Positions 18,108-27,741 of a stretch of DNA of 64,000 bases are shown here, piece after piece. The DNA is from Pectobacterium polonicum. Lineage in GTDB: Bacteria > Pseudomonadota > Gammaproteobacteria > Enterobacterales > Enterobacteriaceae. The notes beneath the pieces were generated by a model that saw nothing but the letters and a program-made list of their open reading frames with translations, ran no database searches and was not told where the DNA came from. Made by a program: the position numbers and the translations under genes. How positions within the stretch are numbered: position 1 is the stretch's first letter; each line of letters begins with the position of its first letter. The stretch spans positions 186,001-250,000 of the forward strand of contig NZ_RJTN01000004.1 in NCBI RefSeq assembly GCF_005497185.1, in the 5' to 3' direction.

Positions 18108-18533
18108 TTAGACGATAGTCAAGGTCACATCAATGTTGCCACGCGTTGCATTGGAGTAAGGACAAACGATATGGGCTTTCTGCACCAGATCTTCAGCCAC
18201 GGCACGATCCAAACCTGGCAGTGAAATTTTCAGTTCAACTTCAATACCAAACCCTGTAGGGATGGCACCAATGCCTACGCTACCGTTTACCGTTGTATCA
18301 GCTGGTACGGCGATTTTCTCACGTGCACCGACAAACTTCATTGCCCCAAGGAAACAGGCAGAATAGCCAGCAGCAAACAGCTGCTCTGGGTTAGTCCCCT
18401 CACCGCCTGCACCGCCCAGTTCACGTGGCGTCGTCAATTTGATATCAACTGCATTATCGGAAGATACCGCGCGGCCATCACGACCACCCGTGGCCTGAGC
18501 ATGAGCAACGTATAATACTTTTTCAATAGACAT
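18108..18533 (-). CDS. ohr: Organic hydroperoxide resistance protein Ohr
   Basis: A 141-residue Ohr/OsmC-fold thiol peroxidase that reduces organic and fatty-acid hydroperoxides. The two catalytic cysteines are in YSACFLGAM (about 60) and [13 protein letters not shown] (about 124), and the ATGGRDGRA and [14 protein letters not shown] segments are typical. It is transcribed in the same direction as the MarR-family gene upstream, with its own promoter region sharing sequence with that of the regulator. YfmR-type and OsmC paralogues are less similar. Confidence 0.95.
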   Translation of the reverse strand: MSIEKVLYVAHAQATGGRDGRAVSSDNAVDIKLTTPRELGGAGGEGTNPEQLFAAGYSACFLGAMKFVGAREKIAVPADTTVNGSVGIGAIPTGFGIEVELKISLPGLDRAVAEDLVQKAHIVCPYSNATRGNIDVTLTIV

Positions 18534-18580
18534 AATGTGACTCCAGATAGTTAAGGAAATAGGGATGCTGCTGTTATTTC

Positions 18581-18605
18581 ATTTAAATAGCAAAAAATTA
18601 AATCG
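18581..18605. promoter_or_regulatory. Candidate OhrR operator upstream of ohr
   Basis: The AT-rich segment here, read on the minus strand, begins CGATTTAAT and continues to TTGCTATTTAAAT. The region in front of ohrR (19199-19219) contains CGATTTAATATTGCATTAAA. The shared CGATTTAAT...TTGC...TTAAAT pattern at both genes suggests one regulator, presumably the adjacent MarR-family protein. Confidence 0.5.
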
Positions 18606-18692
18606 TACACTACTTAGTTGAGTAAAAATAAATGACTTAAAAACATGATGCTACCTAACAAATCTTACGATGTGCATAGAACAGGCACGTGT

Positions 18693-19142
18693 TTAAAGAT
18701 GTCCGATCAGGCTCTTACGCAGCATCTCGAGATCTTTTTTGATCGTCTGTAACTGTTCGAGATGACATTCCGTCGCACAAAACACACTTTCAGGAATCGC
18801 TCGCGCCTGTTGCTGAAGGGCATGACCTGCTTCGGTTAATCCGATCAGTACCTGACGCTCATCTTCCGTACCTCGGTTACGTACCACCAGCCCTGCGCTT
18901 TGTAAGCGCTTGAGCAATGGCGTTAGCGTAGCGGAATCCAAATACAGCCGCTCGCCCAACTCAGATACCGTCAATCCATCTCGTTCCCACAAAACCAACA
19001 TCACTAGATATTGGGGGTAGGTCAGGTTTAGTTCAGACAGTAAACGGCGATACAGCTTATTCATTGCCAGATTGGCAGAATACAGTGCGAAGCATAGCTG
19101 TCCATCCAGTTTATAAGCGTTATCGTTCATCGTCTCTGCCAT
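18693..19142 (-). CDS. ohrR: MarR-family peroxide sensor OhrR
   Basis: A 149-residue MarR-family winged-helix repressor. The reactive cysteine of OhrR proteins is present in [19 protein letters not shown] (Cys about 17). The winged helix spans about 55-105 ([30 protein letters not shown], then [11 protein letters not shown]). Extra cysteines (VFCATEC, about 123-127) fit a two-Cys OhrR. It sits 160 bp upstream of ohr on the same strand; each gene has its own AT-rich promoter with a shared motif, consistent with autorepression and peroxide-induced release. Confidence 0.92.
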   Translation of the reverse strand: MAETMNDNAYKLDGQLCFALYSANLAMNKLYRRLLSELNLTYPQYLVMLVLWERDGLTVSELGERLYLDSATLTPLLKRLQSAGLVVRNRGTEDERQVLIGLTEAGHALQQQARAIPESVFCATECHLEQLQTIKKDLEMLRKSLIGHL

Positions 19143-19198
19143 CGGTATCTATTGCGTTTCTGACACTGACTTTACATCGCCCAAAACTAAATAGCAAA

Positions 19199-19219
19199 CG
19201 ATTTAATATTGCATTAAAT
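19199..19219. promoter_or_regulatory. Candidate OhrR autoregulatory operator
   Basis: CGATTTAATATTGCATTAAA lies 57 bp upstream of the ohrR start. It shares its half-sites with the sequence upstream of ohr; adjacent AAATAGCAAA (19190-19199) also occurs at 18586-18595. Confidence 0.45.
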
Positions 19220-19361
19220 AAAAATCATCCTGAAAAACACGTTCGCCTTGTATCAGCTCGTTTTTCAGACTGCGATTCGCCAGTAATCCTATTCTTAATC
19301 TACTGATTTTGCGCTACGTTTAATAAAAGATGGATAAAAAACAGACCGAGCATAAAACATT

Positions 19362-20840
19362 ATGTCAAGTGTAAAAAAACTTACCGACCTCCGGCGTCGT
19401 ATCTCCCTTCTGCTATTAGAAAATAAAGAGCTGGTTGAAGACATCATCAATCGGCAGCCCCCTATCACAGAGCATGATGAAACCACGTTAAGCGACAAAA
19501 CGGTCTTAAGTAATAAAACCAAGCTGCGTGAAAAAAGTATTCTGCTCGATCAAACCGCAGAAATCAGCGAACTGATCGTCAATTTACATGCTGCTGACCT
19601 GGCCGATTTGCTGGAATCGTTACCACAGGATGAACGCCTGGCGCTCTGGCGGCTTATCCCCATAGCGAAACGCGGCCACGTTTTGATTGAGGCCTCAGAC
19701 AGTATTTCCGACGATCTGATCGGCGATATGCAGGATAAGGAAATTCTCAGGGCAGTTCGGGTACTGGATGTGGATGAACAGGCGCAATTATCTCGCCTTG
19801 TCCCCCGCCATTTGCTGGGCCGAATACTGACCTCACTTGAGCCGAAACAGCGCGCGCAGCTACGAGCCGCCATCAACTATGATGAAGATTGCCTCGGCCA
19901 CATGATGGATTTCAAACTCATCACCGTGCGCGCCGACGTCACGCTCGCAGCCGTACAACGCTATCTGCGCTACCGCAAAACCATTCCTGAATCTACCGAT
20001 AAGCTGTTCGTGACCGATCGCAAAAACACGCTGATCGGCGAGTTATCGCTGGCGAGTATCCTACTCCATTCGCCTCATGCCTTGGTGACTGATGTGATGG
20101 ATGCTCAGCCGCTGAGATTTCAGCCTGAAGATAAAGTCGAAGAGGCCGCTGGCGCCTTTGAGCGTTATAACTTAATTTCTAGCGCCGTCGTGGACAGCAA
20201 AGGCAAGCTAATGGGACGCCTGACGATTGAAGATATCGTCGATGTCGTAAACCGGGAAAGTGATAGTAACCTGCGGCGTTCTGGGGGGTTAACACCTTCT
20301 GAAGATGTCTACGCGCCTGTATATAAGTCGTTCCGCAATCGCTGGGCGTGGCTGGCGATCAACCTTTGTACCGCGCTCATTGCCTCCCGGGTCATTGGTC
20401 TATTTGAGCACACATTATCGCATTTGGTGGCGCTTGCGACGCTCATGCCGATTGTTGCCGGCATCGGCGGAAATACGGGTAACCAGACAATCACCATGAT
20501 TGTACGCGCACTGGCGTTGCATCAACTTGAGCACGGTAAAAAATCGTATCTACTGCTCAAAGAATTAGGCGTTGCGCTGGTAAATGGGGTGATATGGGGC
20601 ACGATCATGGGCGTGGTGACCTTCCTGCTCTATGGCAGCCCCGCGATGGGTGGCGTGATGATGCTGGCAATCCTGCTGAATTTACTGCTCGCCGCGCTGA
20701 TGGGTGTCGCGATTCCGCTGGTTATGATGAAGCTTGGACGCGACCCGGCCATCGGTTCCAGCGTGATGATTACGGCAATCACCGACACTGGCGGCTTCTT
20801 TATCTTTCTTGGACTAGCAACGCTGTTCCTGTTGCCTTGA
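19362..20840 (+). CDS. mgtE: Magnesium transporter MgtE
   Basis: A 492-residue Mg2+ channel. Domains in order: an N-terminal helical domain with an unusual lysine-rich insert near residues 45-65 (LSDKTVLSNKTKLREKS); the MgtE N superfamily domain (LHAADLADLLESLPQDERLALWRLI); a tandem CBS pair (LITVRADVTLA...; VTDVMDAQPLRFQPEDKVEEAAGAFERYNL); a plug helix; and five membrane spans with the family motif PIVAGIGGNTGNQ at about 366 and the final ITDTGGFFIFLGLA. Aspartates of the pore are present. No M-box leader is evident. It is monocistronic. Confidence 0.93.
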   Translation: MSSVKKLTDLRRRISLLLLENKELVEDIINRQPPITEHDETTLSDKTVLSNKTKLREKSILLDQTAEISELIVNLHAADLADLLESLPQDERLALWRLIPIAKRGHVLIEASDSISDDLIGDMQDKEILRAVRVLDVDEQAQLSRLVPRHLLGRILTSLEPKQRAQLRAAINYDEDCLGHMMDFKLITVRADVTLAAVQRYLRYRKTIPESTDKLFVTDRKNTLIGELSLASILLHSPHALVTDVMDAQPLRFQPEDKVEEAAGAFERYNLISSAVVDSKGKLMGRLTIEDIVDVVNRESDSNLRRSGGLTPSEDVYAPVYKSFRNRWAWLAINLCTALIASRVIGLFEHTLSHLVALATLMPIVAGIGGNTGNQTITMIVRALALHQLEHGKKSYLLLKELGVALVNGVIWGTIMGVVTFLLYGSPAMGGVMMLAILLNLLLAALMGVAIPLVMMKLGRDPAIGSSVMITAITDTGGFFIFLGLATLFLLP

Positions 20841-20859
20841 TAAAAGGGCCAGAATTAAC

Positions 20860-20876
20860 ATTAATGATTCATTAAT
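20860..20876. promoter_or_regulatory. Inverted repeat upstream of hicA
   Basis: ATTAATG, 3 bases, CATTAAT is a perfect inverted repeat 20 bp after the mgtE stop and 80 bp before hicA. It may be an operator for the HicAB complex or HicB; nothing distinguishes it from a chance AT palindrome. Confidence 0.3.
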
Positions 20877-20955
20877 AAACATATAAGTTGTCATTTTATA
20901 CAAATAAGTTAGTGTAGTTATAGGGTGAAAACTGAGCAACGTGGCGGGATGCCAA

Positions 20956-21138
20956 ATGAAATATTCTGAATTCAGACGCTGGCTTCTGCAACAAGGAGCA
21001 GAATTCACTAAAGCATCGGGAGGTGGGAGCCACCTTAAAGTTAAATTAAACGGAAAGGCATCCGTTCTGCCTTTTCATGGCGCAAAAGAAATACCTGAGC
21101 CTCTTCGTAAGAAAATTATGAAAGATTTGGGACTATGA
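20956..21138 (+). CDS. hicA: HicA mRNA interferase toxin
   Basis: A 60-residue double-stranded-RNA-binding-fold toxin that cleaves mRNA. MKYSEFRRWLLQQGAEF, the catalytic-histidine motif SGGGSHLKVKL and the end IPEPLRKKIMKDLGL are the canonical HicA plan. The ATG at 20956 is chosen over the upstream GTG at 20941, which adds only MAGCQ. The antitoxin hicB follows after an unusually long 164-bp gap. Confidence 0.93.
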   Translation: MKYSEFRRWLLQQGAEFTKASGGGSHLKVKLNGKASVLPFHGAKEIPEPLRKKIMKDLGL

Positions 21139-21302
21139 TACTTAAGGCTTACCAGCTAATTTGGCTATCTCATATACCAAAATTTCTGTAAATTCAGCGA
21201 ATTGGTTAGAAGAACCACTAATATGATTACGTCGATACCACTATAATCTATGTAAGTGCGATTCTCGTTACATCGGGGGAAACCCCATTTAGAGGTAAAA
21301 GT

Positions 21303-21740
21303 ATGTTCAACTATCCCGTAAAACTGGAACTCGACGAAGCAACCGGACAATACGTGGTTTCTTGCCGCGATTTGCCATTAATGAACTCGGTTGGTGACTC
21401 CGTTGACTCAGCCCTTCTGGAATCTGTTGACGGAATTGTTACCGCCATAGCCATCGAAATTGAAGAACGCCGCCCTGTTCCTTACGCTAGCGCGCCAATA
21501 GCAGGAGAGCACGTTGTCACGATCCCAGTATTAGTGACGATGAAGGCTGCATTACATAATGCAATGATTGAAACAGGAACGCGTAAAGCTGAACTTGCCA
21601 GACGGTTAGGCCAAAAAGGTCCGCAAATTGATCGCCTTTTGGACGTTGAACATTCATCAAAAGTTGAAACGATCGAGTTAGCTCTGCGCCAGCTTAACCG
21701 TGACGTTAATGTTTCTATTTCTCCACAGGCTCGACAATAA
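21303..21740 (+). CDS. hicB: HicB antitoxin with C-terminal HTH
   Basis: A 145-residue protein. The N-terminal partly degraded RNase-H-like HicB domain (YPVKLELDEATGQYVVSCRDLP, then SVDGIVTAIAIEIEERRPVP) binds HicA. The C-terminal HTH (about 95-140: GTRKAELARRLGQKGPQIDRLLDVEHSS) binds DNA. A good ribosome site (AGAGGTAAAAGT) precedes it. The 164-bp gap from hicA holds a TATAAT at 21242-21247, so hicB may have its own promoter, which would raise antitoxin relative to toxin. A terminator follows. Confidence 0.92.
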   Translation: MFNYPVKLELDEATGQYVVSCRDLPLMNSVGDSVDSALLESVDGIVTAIAIEIEERRPVPYASAPIAGEHVVTIPVLVTMKAALHNAMIETGTRKAELARRLGQKGPQIDRLLDVEHSSKVETIELALRQLNRDVNVSISPQARQ

Positions 21741-21744
21741 ACTG

Positions 21745-21769
21745 AAAAGGTGAGGTTTCCCTCACCTTT
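21745..21769. terminator. Bidirectional terminator between hicB and galK
   Basis: AAAGGTGAG and CTCACCTTT pair perfectly around a 7-base loop between two convergent genes; the minus-strand side ends in TTTTC and the plus-strand side in TTTCCC. Confidence 0.65.
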
Positions 21770-21781
21770 CCCAGCCTAAAC

Positions 21782-22945
21782 TTAACTCACACGCCCAGCC
21801 CCATCAGATGCCTGGCACAGATAGATTGACGGCTGAAGCCCGGTGCGCGCCGGATATTCACGCTCGATTACCTGTTTGACTTCATCAGTCAGCGCCGAGG
21901 GGATCAGGGCAACAATACAGCCACCGAAACCGCCACCGGTCATGCGTACCCCGCCGCGCTCACCGACATAATCCTGAATCAACGTGACCAATGTATCGAT
22001 CGGCGGTACGGTAATTTCAAAATCGTCACGCATGGAAACATGCGATTCTGCCATCAGCGTAAACAAGCGGTGGGCATCCTGACGCGCCAGCGCATCGGCT
22101 GCTTCCAACGTGCGGCGATTCTCGGTAATGACGTGCCGCGCACGACGTACCGCCACCGGGTCCAGCCCCTCGATTCCCGCCTCAAACTGTGACAGGGATA
22201 CATCACGCAGCGCTTTAACGTTAAAGTGACGCGCCGCCGCTTCACACTGCTGGCGGCGCGTGTTGTATTCACTGTCCACCAGCCCACGGCGCACGTTGGA
22301 ATTCACGATCAGCACATCGACACCGTCGAGCATGCGCACAGAACGCCCTTCCAAAGAGCGGCAGTCGATCAACAGCGCCTGACCGGCACGTCCTTGAGCA
22401 GAAATAAACTGATCCATAATACCGCAGCTACAGCCGACAAAATGGTTTTCCGCCTGCTGACCGTTTAACGCCACATCCAACTGGCTGATATCCAGATTAT
22501 TCAATTCCTTGAACGTCTGCCCAATCGCCACTTCCAGCGAAGCCGAAGAACTCAGCCCGGCACCGGAAGGCACATTCCCAGAGACCACCATATCCATGCC
22601 GCTAAGCGGCAGGCCACGCGCCAGCAAAAACTTCACCGTTCCGCGGATATAGTTGGCCCAGAGATATTCCGGGTGAGGCACTATTTCTTTAGCAAGATCA
22701 AATTCATCCTGCTGATTGTCATAGTCCACCGCCACCACCCGCACGATGCCGTCCTGACGTACCGCCGCGCTGGCAACCGTCTGATAATCGATAGCGCAAG
22801 GCAAAACAAAACCGTCATTATAATCGGTGTGCTCACCAATCAGGTTAACCCGGCCAGGAGCCTGAATAGCCGCGTGCGGCGCATAGCCAAATAATCGGAC
22901 AAAAACAGACTCAGTTAACTGACGTAGAGAATCAATACGGCTCAT
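21782..22945 (-). CDS. galK: Galactokinase
   Basis: A 387-residue GHMP kinase that phosphorylates galactose at C1. Signature [24 protein letters not shown] near residue 29, ATP loop [18 protein letters not shown] near 121, and [13 protein letters not shown] near 335 are all intact. It lies 9 bases after galT, forming galTK. galE and galM, which accompany them in E. coli, are not in this window. It uses galactose released by GanB from the nearby gan cluster. Confidence 0.97.
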   Translation of the reverse strand: MSRIDSLRQLTESVFVRLFGYAPHAAIQAPGRVNLIGEHTDYNDGFVLPCAIDYQTVASAAVRQDGIVRVVAVDYDNQQDEFDLAKEIVPHPEYLWANYIRGTVKFLLARGLPLSGMDMVVSGNVPSGAGLSSSASLEVAIGQTFKELNNLDISQLDVALNGQQAENHFVGCSCGIMDQFISAQGRAGQALLIDCRSLEGRSVRMLDGVDVLIVNSNVRRGLVDSEYNTRRQQCEAAARHFNVKALRDVSLSQFEAGIEGLDPVAVRRARHVITENRRTLEAADALARQDAHRLFTLMAESHVSMRDDFEITVPPIDTLVTLIQDYVGERGGVRMTGGGFGGCIVALIPSALTDEVKQVIEREYPARTGLQPSIYLCQASDGAGRVS

Positions 22946-22954
22946 AAAATGACC

Positions 22955-23995
22955 TCAAATTTGCTCACTAAAATGGATATCGCTCACGCTGCGTAAGCGT
23001 TCAGCGGCCTGTTCTGCCGTCAGATCACGCTGTGCTTCAGCCAGCATTTCATAGCCAACCATAAATTTTCGCACGCTGGCGGAACGTAATAACGGGGGAT
23101 AAAAATGGGCATGCAGTTGCCAGTGCTGGATGTCGTCACCCTTAAACGGTGCGCCATGCCACCCCATCGAATAGGGAAATGAACACTGAAACAGATTGTC
23201 GTAACGGCTGGTCAGTTTTTTCAGTATCAACGCCAAATCGTCACGCTGAATGTCATTTAGCTGTGGCAATCGCTGCACTGCAAACTTGGGCAGTACCAGC
23301 GTTTCAAACGGCCACGACGCCCAGTAAGGGACAACGGCTAACCAGTGTTCGGTTTCCACCACAATGCGTGAACCGTCAGACTGCTCTCGCTGAACGTAGT
23401 CCAGCAATAATGGCGAGCCATGGCGAGTAAAATAGTCACGCTGCTGTTCATCCTCACGCAGCACTTCGTTCGGTAAAAAATCATTAGCCCAAACTTGCCC
23501 GTGTGGGTGCGGATTAGAACACCCCATCATCGTGCCTTTATTCTCAAACACCTGCACCCACGGATAGCGCTTACCCAATTCCTCGGTTTGATCGCTCCAC
23601 GTATCGATCACGGCTTTCAGTGCTGGCAGCGAAAGCTGTGGCAGGCTTTTACTGTGATCGGGAGAAAAACAGATCACACGGCTTACTCCACGGGCTTGCT
23701 GCACGCGGAACAACTCGTCATCCCCCGAGGGAGCCTCCGGCGTGTCTTCCATCAGTGCCGAAAAGTCATTGGTAAACACAAAGGTGCTCTGATAGTGCGG
23801 ATTGATATCGCCCGTAATACGTTTATTGCCCGCACACAGATAGCAGGTCGGATCGTAAGGCGGCGGCGTGGCGCGGTCGGGTTCATCCTGCTGGCCTTGC
23901 CAAGGGCGCTTGGCACGGTGTGGAGAAACCAAAATCCACTCGCCTTTAAGTGGATTAAAACGACGATGCGGATGTTCAGTTGGCTCAAACTGCAT
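22955..23995 (-). CDS. galT: Galactose-1-phosphate uridylyltransferase
   Basis: A 346-residue Leloir-pathway enzyme that exchanges galactose-1-phosphate with UDP-glucose. The catalytic HPH triad is in [12 protein letters not shown] at about residue 165, and the zinc/structural site [13 protein letters not shown] is at about 52. It begins 20-odd bases after an intergenic region with GalR-type operators at 24135 and 24223 and a possible CRP site, shared with the divergent repressor gene. Family length and motifs match E. coli GalT. Confidence 0.97.
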   Translation of the reverse strand: MQFEPTEHPHRRFNPLKGEWILVSPHRAKRPWQGQQDEPDRATPPPYDPTCYLCAGNKRITGDINPHYQSTFVFTNDFSALMEDTPEAPSGDDELFRVQQARGVSRVICFSPDHSKSLPQLSLPALKAVIDTWSDQTEELGKRYPWVQVFENKGTMMGCSNPHPHGQVWANDFLPNEVLREDEQQRDYFTRHGSPLLLDYVQREQSDGSRIVVETEHWLAVVPYWASWPFETLVLPKFAVQRLPQLNDIQRDDLALILKKLTSRYDNLFQCSFPYSMGWHGAPFKGDDIQHWQLHAHFYPPLLRSASVRKFMVGYEMLAEAQRDLTAEQAAERLRSVSDIHFSEQI

Positions 23996-24134
23996 TAGCT
24001 ACTCCTCAATACAAAATACGAATTCGGTACAGCAGTGGTAGCCATCCGCAGCCAATTGTAAGGCGCTAACAGCCTGTCAGCAGTCTGGAAAAAGCGTTTA
24101 AAAAGACAGTAAACCTAACCAGAAAATCCCGTTA

Positions 24135-24150
24135 ATGTAATCAGTTTCAC
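24135..24150. promoter_or_regulatory. GalR-type operator near galT
   Basis: ATGTAATCAGTTTCAC matches the GalR/GalS consensus GTGTAANCGNTTACAC with three mismatches. It lies 140 bp upstream of galT. Confidence 0.5.
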
Positions 24151-24222
24151 CCTAAGCTATGGATAAAATAGCTGTAATAATGCTGAATACAGATAGACTG
24201 CTATCGTTTAGCCACCGCATAG

Positions 24223-24238
24223 GTGTAATCGGTTACCC
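24223..24238. promoter_or_regulatory. GalR-type operator in the galT/repressor intergenic region
   Basis: GTGTAATCGGTTACCC matches the GalR/GalS consensus at all but one of its fixed positions. It could serve both galTK and the divergent repressor gene; its distance of 73 bp from the weaker site would permit looping, which is inference. Confidence 0.7.
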
Positions 24239-24289
24239 TAAATTTAAACCTCAGGATGGTATTTTGGAAGAGAGAAATAGCCGATGATT

Positions 24290-24305
24290 GTTGATAGCGA
24301 TCACA
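24290..24305. promoter_or_regulatory. Possible CRP site
   Basis: GTTGA-N6-TCACA has a perfect right half-site and a partial left half. It lies upstream of the repressor gene. Confidence 0.35.
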
Positions 24306-24460
24306 TAAGTACGGTCTGGATCAAAAAGGAAAGCAGGTCGGGTAGGTAACATCCTCCAAAAACCTGTACATTTATCAATATAAGTAATCGATTTTTTCTT
24401 TTAACTTGTGCGTTAGGCTGCGGTCCGCCTCACCACGCATTTGACCGTTCAGGAATGCCA

Positions 24461-25471
24461 ATGGCCACAATAAAGGATGTTGCTCGTCTATCAGGTGTAT
24501 CAGTCGCTACGGTTTCGCGCGTCATCAATAATTCGCCCAAAGCCAGTACGGCCTCAAGGGAAGCCGTACACAAGGCTATGGCGGAGCTGCAATACCATCC
24601 GAATGCCAATGCCAGAGCGCTTGCACACCAAAGTGCAGAGACAATGGGGCTGGTCGTTGCGGATGTGTCCGATCCCTTTTTCGGGACAATGGTCAAATCT
24701 GTCGAACAAATTGCACAGGCAACCGGCAACTTCCTGCTAATTGGTAACGGCTACCACAATGCCGAACAGGAAAAGAAAGCCATTGAACAGCTGATTCGCC
24801 ACCGCTGTGCGGGGCTGATCGTACATGCAAAAATGCTTTCAGATGAGGAACTGGCGGCGCTGATGAGCCACATTCCTGATATGGTGCTCATTAACCGCAC
24901 CTTACCAGGTTATGAACACCGCTGCGTTGCGCTTGACGATCGCTATGGTTCTTGGCTGGCAACACGTCATTTGATTCAGGAAGGCCATCAGAAGATCGGT
25001 TTTCTTTGTTCCAACCACCAAATTTCCGACTCCACCGACCGCCTACAAGGCTATATGGATGCACTGCAAGAGCACGGCATCGCACGGGATGAGCGCCTCA
25101 TTGCCCGCGCCTCACCGGACGAAGTGGGCGGCGAGTCCGCCATGACGGAACTCTTGAGTCGCGGTGGTAATATGACCGCGGTGGTGTGCTACAACGACTC
25201 CATGGCAGCAGGTGCCCTTTCCGTCCTGAGTGATAACAGCATCAGCGTACCGCAGGATATGTCGGTGGTAGGGTTTGATGACGTATTGATCGCTCGTTAC
25301 CTCCGCCCTCGCCTGACCACCGTGCACTATCCGGTTTCCGCCATGGCCATTCAGGCGGCAGAATTAGCTATCGCGTTATCCCACGGTAAACAGCTCAGCG
25401 AAACGACGAATATGTTTAGCCCGACGCTGGTACGCCGCCATTCTGTTAGCCCTCCGGCTCGTAAGAAGTAA
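24461..25471 (+). CDS. LacI/GalR-family repressor of galactose/galactan genes
   Basis: A 336-residue LacI-family regulator starting MATIKDVARLSGVSVATVSRVIN after AGGA; an ATG two codons upstream lacks spacing. The N-terminal HTH and hinge (NPNANARALA-like) precede a periplasmic-binding-protein sugar domain (LVVADVSDPFFGTMVKSVEQ, VLINRTLPGYEHRCVALDD, IGFDDVLIARY-like). It is very similar to E. coli GalS/GalR, ending TLVRRHSV. Lying between galTK and ganL, it is the obvious local repressor and is probably what Dickeya work calls GanR. GalR-type sites occur before galT, ganL and ganE. Confidence 0.88.
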   Translation: MATIKDVARLSGVSVATVSRVINNSPKASTASREAVHKAMAELQYHPNANARALAHQSAETMGLVVADVSDPFFGTMVKSVEQIAQATGNFLLIGNGYHNAEQEKKAIEQLIRHRCAGLIVHAKMLSDEELAALMSHIPDMVLINRTLPGYEHRCVALDDRYGSWLATRHLIQEGHQKIGFLCSNHQISDSTDRLQGYMDALQEHGIARDERLIARASPDEVGGESAMTELLSRGGNMTAVVCYNDSMAAGALSVLSDNSISVPQDMSVVGFDDVLIARYLRPRLTTVHYPVSAMAIQAAELAIALSHGKQLSETTNMFSPTLVRRHSVSPPARKK

Positions 25472-25480
25472 CTGCTATCG

Positions 25481-25522
25481 CACTGCTTGCCTGATATGAT
25501 CCTTCATATCAGGCAAGCAGTG
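25481..25522. terminator. Perfect 18-bp-stem hairpin after the repressor gene
   Basis: CACTGCTTGCCTGATATG and its exact complement flank a 6-base loop, 9 bases after the stop. No T-run follows, so it may protect the 3' end or act as a Rho-independent-like stop of low efficiency. Confidence 0.6.
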
Positions 25523-25656
25523 ACATCATTACCCTTCCGCACTCACACGTTTGTTCTTTACTTCTCTTGCCAACCCCTCTTTCACTCTTTTCCAGAAACA
25601 TTTCCGATTCTGACATAAAAAAATTTTATGCTGCATTTGAGGCTCACGAACAAAAT

Positions 25657-25672
25657 GTGTAACCAATTACAC
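25657..25672. promoter_or_regulatory. GalR-type operator upstream of ganL
   Basis: GTGTAACCAATTACAC fits the GalR consensus except one central base. Extra half-sites GTTACAC (25676) and GTGTAA/GTGTAAC (25747, 25760) follow. Confidence 0.65.
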
Positions 25673-25777
25673 GCCGTTACACAGCGAATAACATCAGATA
25701 AAACCTAATAAATCGCCTAAAACCAGTCTGTATCATCGTTAAATTAGTGTAATTTTTGGTGTAACTCTTTTGTATTT

Positions 25778-25793
25778 TGTGAGAACAATCATG
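25778..25793. promoter_or_regulatory. Candidate CRP site upstream of ganL
   Basis: TGTGA-N6-TCATG has a perfect left half-site and three of five right bases. It lies about 120 bp upstream of the ganL start, consistent with catabolite control. Confidence 0.45.
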
Positions 25794-25910
25794 TCATGCG
25801 TTATTTTATTCCCCCATAATCCTTCGCCATGAGTGGAAACGTTTTACCTCCGTTCACGTCATGTTATTTGGAACATCCACATTCTTACCCGAATAAGCGA
25901 AAGGTATATT

Positions 25911-27230
25911 ATGAAAAGAAAACTGCTGACGACATCCATTGCGCTGAGTTTGGCAATGCTGGCAACTCCTTCTTATTCTGTTGATTTTTCAGGATACTTC
26001 CGTTCTGGCGTGGGTGTATCAAACCACGGGAAACAACAGACAGCCGATAAGAACTATGTGGGAAGATTAGGTAACGAAGATGACACCTACGGCGAAATTC
26101 AATTAGGGCAGCAGCTGTATAACGAAAATGGGAAAACGTTTTACTTCGACAGTATGATTTCCATGTTTTCCAACGGCTCGAACGATAATGAAACCACCAA
26201 GGATGACGATGCCGAGTTTGGTTTGCGCCAGTTGAATCTTCAGGCGAAAGGCTTTGTGCCAGGGCTGCCGGATGCCACGGTCTGGGCGGGGAAACGCTAC
26301 TATCAGCGCCATGACTTGCACATCATCGATACCAAATACTGGAACATCTCCGGTGCCGGTGCCGGGATCGAAAACGTCAAGGCTGGTGAAGGCGCGTTCT
26401 CTTTTGCCTGGATACGTGCCGATGCCGAAAACATGAGCGTTAACTGTAGCAACAGCGTTAATAGTCAGGAATGTACGTCCAGGCAAGATACCTACAACGA
26501 TCTGAATATCAACTATCTGGATGCACGCTATGCGGGCTGGAAACCGTGGGACGGCGCGTGGACGGAGTTCGGTATCTCCTACGCGATGCCAAATGAAGCG
26601 GACACGCAGAAAAACATCTTCATCGTCTCACCCGAGGAAGGGGGCGGGAAATTCGATCCTAAAGACTCGATGATGATTACGGCTGAACTCAGCCAGTACT
26701 TCTCCGGCCTCAAGTCCAACCAGAAACTGGTGCTGCAATACGCCGATAAAGGACTGGCGCACAACATGGTCGATCAGGGCGGCGGCTGGTATGACGTCTG
26801 GAACATCAATAGCAGCGCCAAAGGCTACCGCGTCATTCAGGCTGGTGACCTGCCGATCACCGATAATATTTCCCTTAGCCATGTTTTGACCTACGGTAAA
26901 GCAGATGAAATCAGCCGCTGGCGCGACAGCACAGAATTATTGTCTGCGGTCGGTCGCGGCCAATATGCCTGGACCAAAAACCAGAAAACCTATCTGGAAG
27001 CCGGCGCGTATCAAAAAACAGATAGTTGGAAAGCCGGTACAGAAACCAAATACAGCGGCCAAAAATACACGCTGGCCCACGCCTTCAGCGCCGATATTCC
27101 TATGCTGACACGCCCAGAACTGCGCTTCTTCGTTTCTTATCTGAACGGTGGAAATGAAAATAAAAACCGCTTCAACGACGATCGCAGCAATTCAGTGAAC
27201 GTCGGTATTCAGGCAGAAGCCTGGTGGTAA
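25911..27230 (+). CDS. ganL: Oligogalactan-specific outer-membrane porin (LamB family)
   Basis: A 439-residue maltoporin-family channel. The start at MKRKLLTTS follows GAAAGG; 26 upstream in-frame codons are ignored. The signal peptide ([19 protein letters not shown]) precedes [20 protein letters not shown], the typical LamB N-terminus, then alternating strands with [19 protein letters not shown], the LamB loop region, and a final aromatic strand ending GIQAEAWW. It is expected to admit oligogalactans released from pectin side chains. Name by analogy to Dickeya GanL. It has GalR and CRP candidate sites upstream and an intrinsic terminator downstream. Confidence 0.85.
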   Translation: MKRKLLTTSIALSLAMLATPSYSVDFSGYFRSGVGVSNHGKQQTADKNYVGRLGNEDDTYGEIQLGQQLYNENGKTFYFDSMISMFSNGSNDNETTKDDDAEFGLRQLNLQAKGFVPGLPDATVWAGKRYYQRHDLHIIDTKYWNISGAGAGIENVKAGEGAFSFAWIRADAENMSVNCSNSVNSQECTSRQDTYNDLNINYLDARYAGWKPWDGAWTEFGISYAMPNEADTQKNIFIVSPEEGGGKFDPKDSMMITAELSQYFSGLKSNQKLVLQYADKGLAHNMVDQGGGWYDVWNINSSAKGYRVIQAGDLPITDNISLSHVLTYGKADEISRWRDSTELLSAVGRGQYAWTKNQKTYLEAGAYQKTDSWKAGTETKYSGQKYTLAHAFSADIPMLTRPELRFFVSYLNGGNENKNRFNDDRSNSVNVGIQAEAWW

Positions 27231-27283
27231 TACTGCACTAACCCTCAGCTCGACGGGCTCATCATTCCCGTCGGGCGTTTCCC

Positions 27284-27310
27284 AAAAGGCTTTCTACGGA
27301 AAGCCTTTTT
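27284..27310 (+). terminator. Intrinsic terminator of ganL
   Basis: GGCTTTC and GAAAGCC pair around TACG, preceded by AAAA and followed by TTTTT. A tetraloop, 7-11-bp stem and T-run give a strong terminator. Confidence 0.9.
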
Positions 27311-27356
27311 CTGTTGCGGATGGTATCCGCTATAAAATTTTCACTGTTTTTTATAC

Positions 27357-27602
27357 CAGCGTAAAAAATCGCGCTGAGGTGTGCATGACTGCCGGATGAG
27401 CGGCATGGACGCCGCGAAAGCCTGCGCCGCGTCTGGAACGCGTCTCAGGTGATCCGATCAGCAGGCATGCATACCGAAGGAACCGCGCAGCGGCGATATT
27501 CACGCCGAAAAGCCAGTGGTCAAGGCGCTGCGGCGATTGAGCGCGCCTTGTCGGGCGTGTAACGATGTTGCAGAGAAATAAGATGCCTAACACGCACGAA
27601 AC
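27357..27602 (+). repeat. Family 2 intergenic repeat, copy A (246 bp)
   Basis: It starts CAGCGTAAAAAAT and ends CACGCACGAAAC. Internal shared blocks are GGATGAGCGGCATGGACGCC, CGCGAAAGCCTGCGCCGCGT, GGAACCGCGCAGCGGC, ACGCCGAAAAGCCAG and TTGTCGGGCGTG. It is related to copies at 36778, 47419 and 47735. It lies between convergent ganL and ganK. Confidence 0.8.
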
Positions 27603-27665
27603 ACTTACACCGCATCAGCATAAAGAAAAACAGTTTCTACAATAGGCCGTAGACAGCGGCAGCAA

Positions 27666-27692
27666 AACCAGCGCCCGCTAAGGGCGCTGGTT
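27666..27692 (-). terminator. Terminator of ganK
   Basis: AACCAGCGCCC and GGGCGCTGGTT pair around a 5-base loop; on the minus strand a TTTT stretch follows. It lies 50 bp past the ganK stop. Confidence 0.7.
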
Positions 27693-27741
27693 ATGTTTAG
27701 AAGGGATTTTGGCTATTGAGATGCAGCGATGCAGTCGCTTA

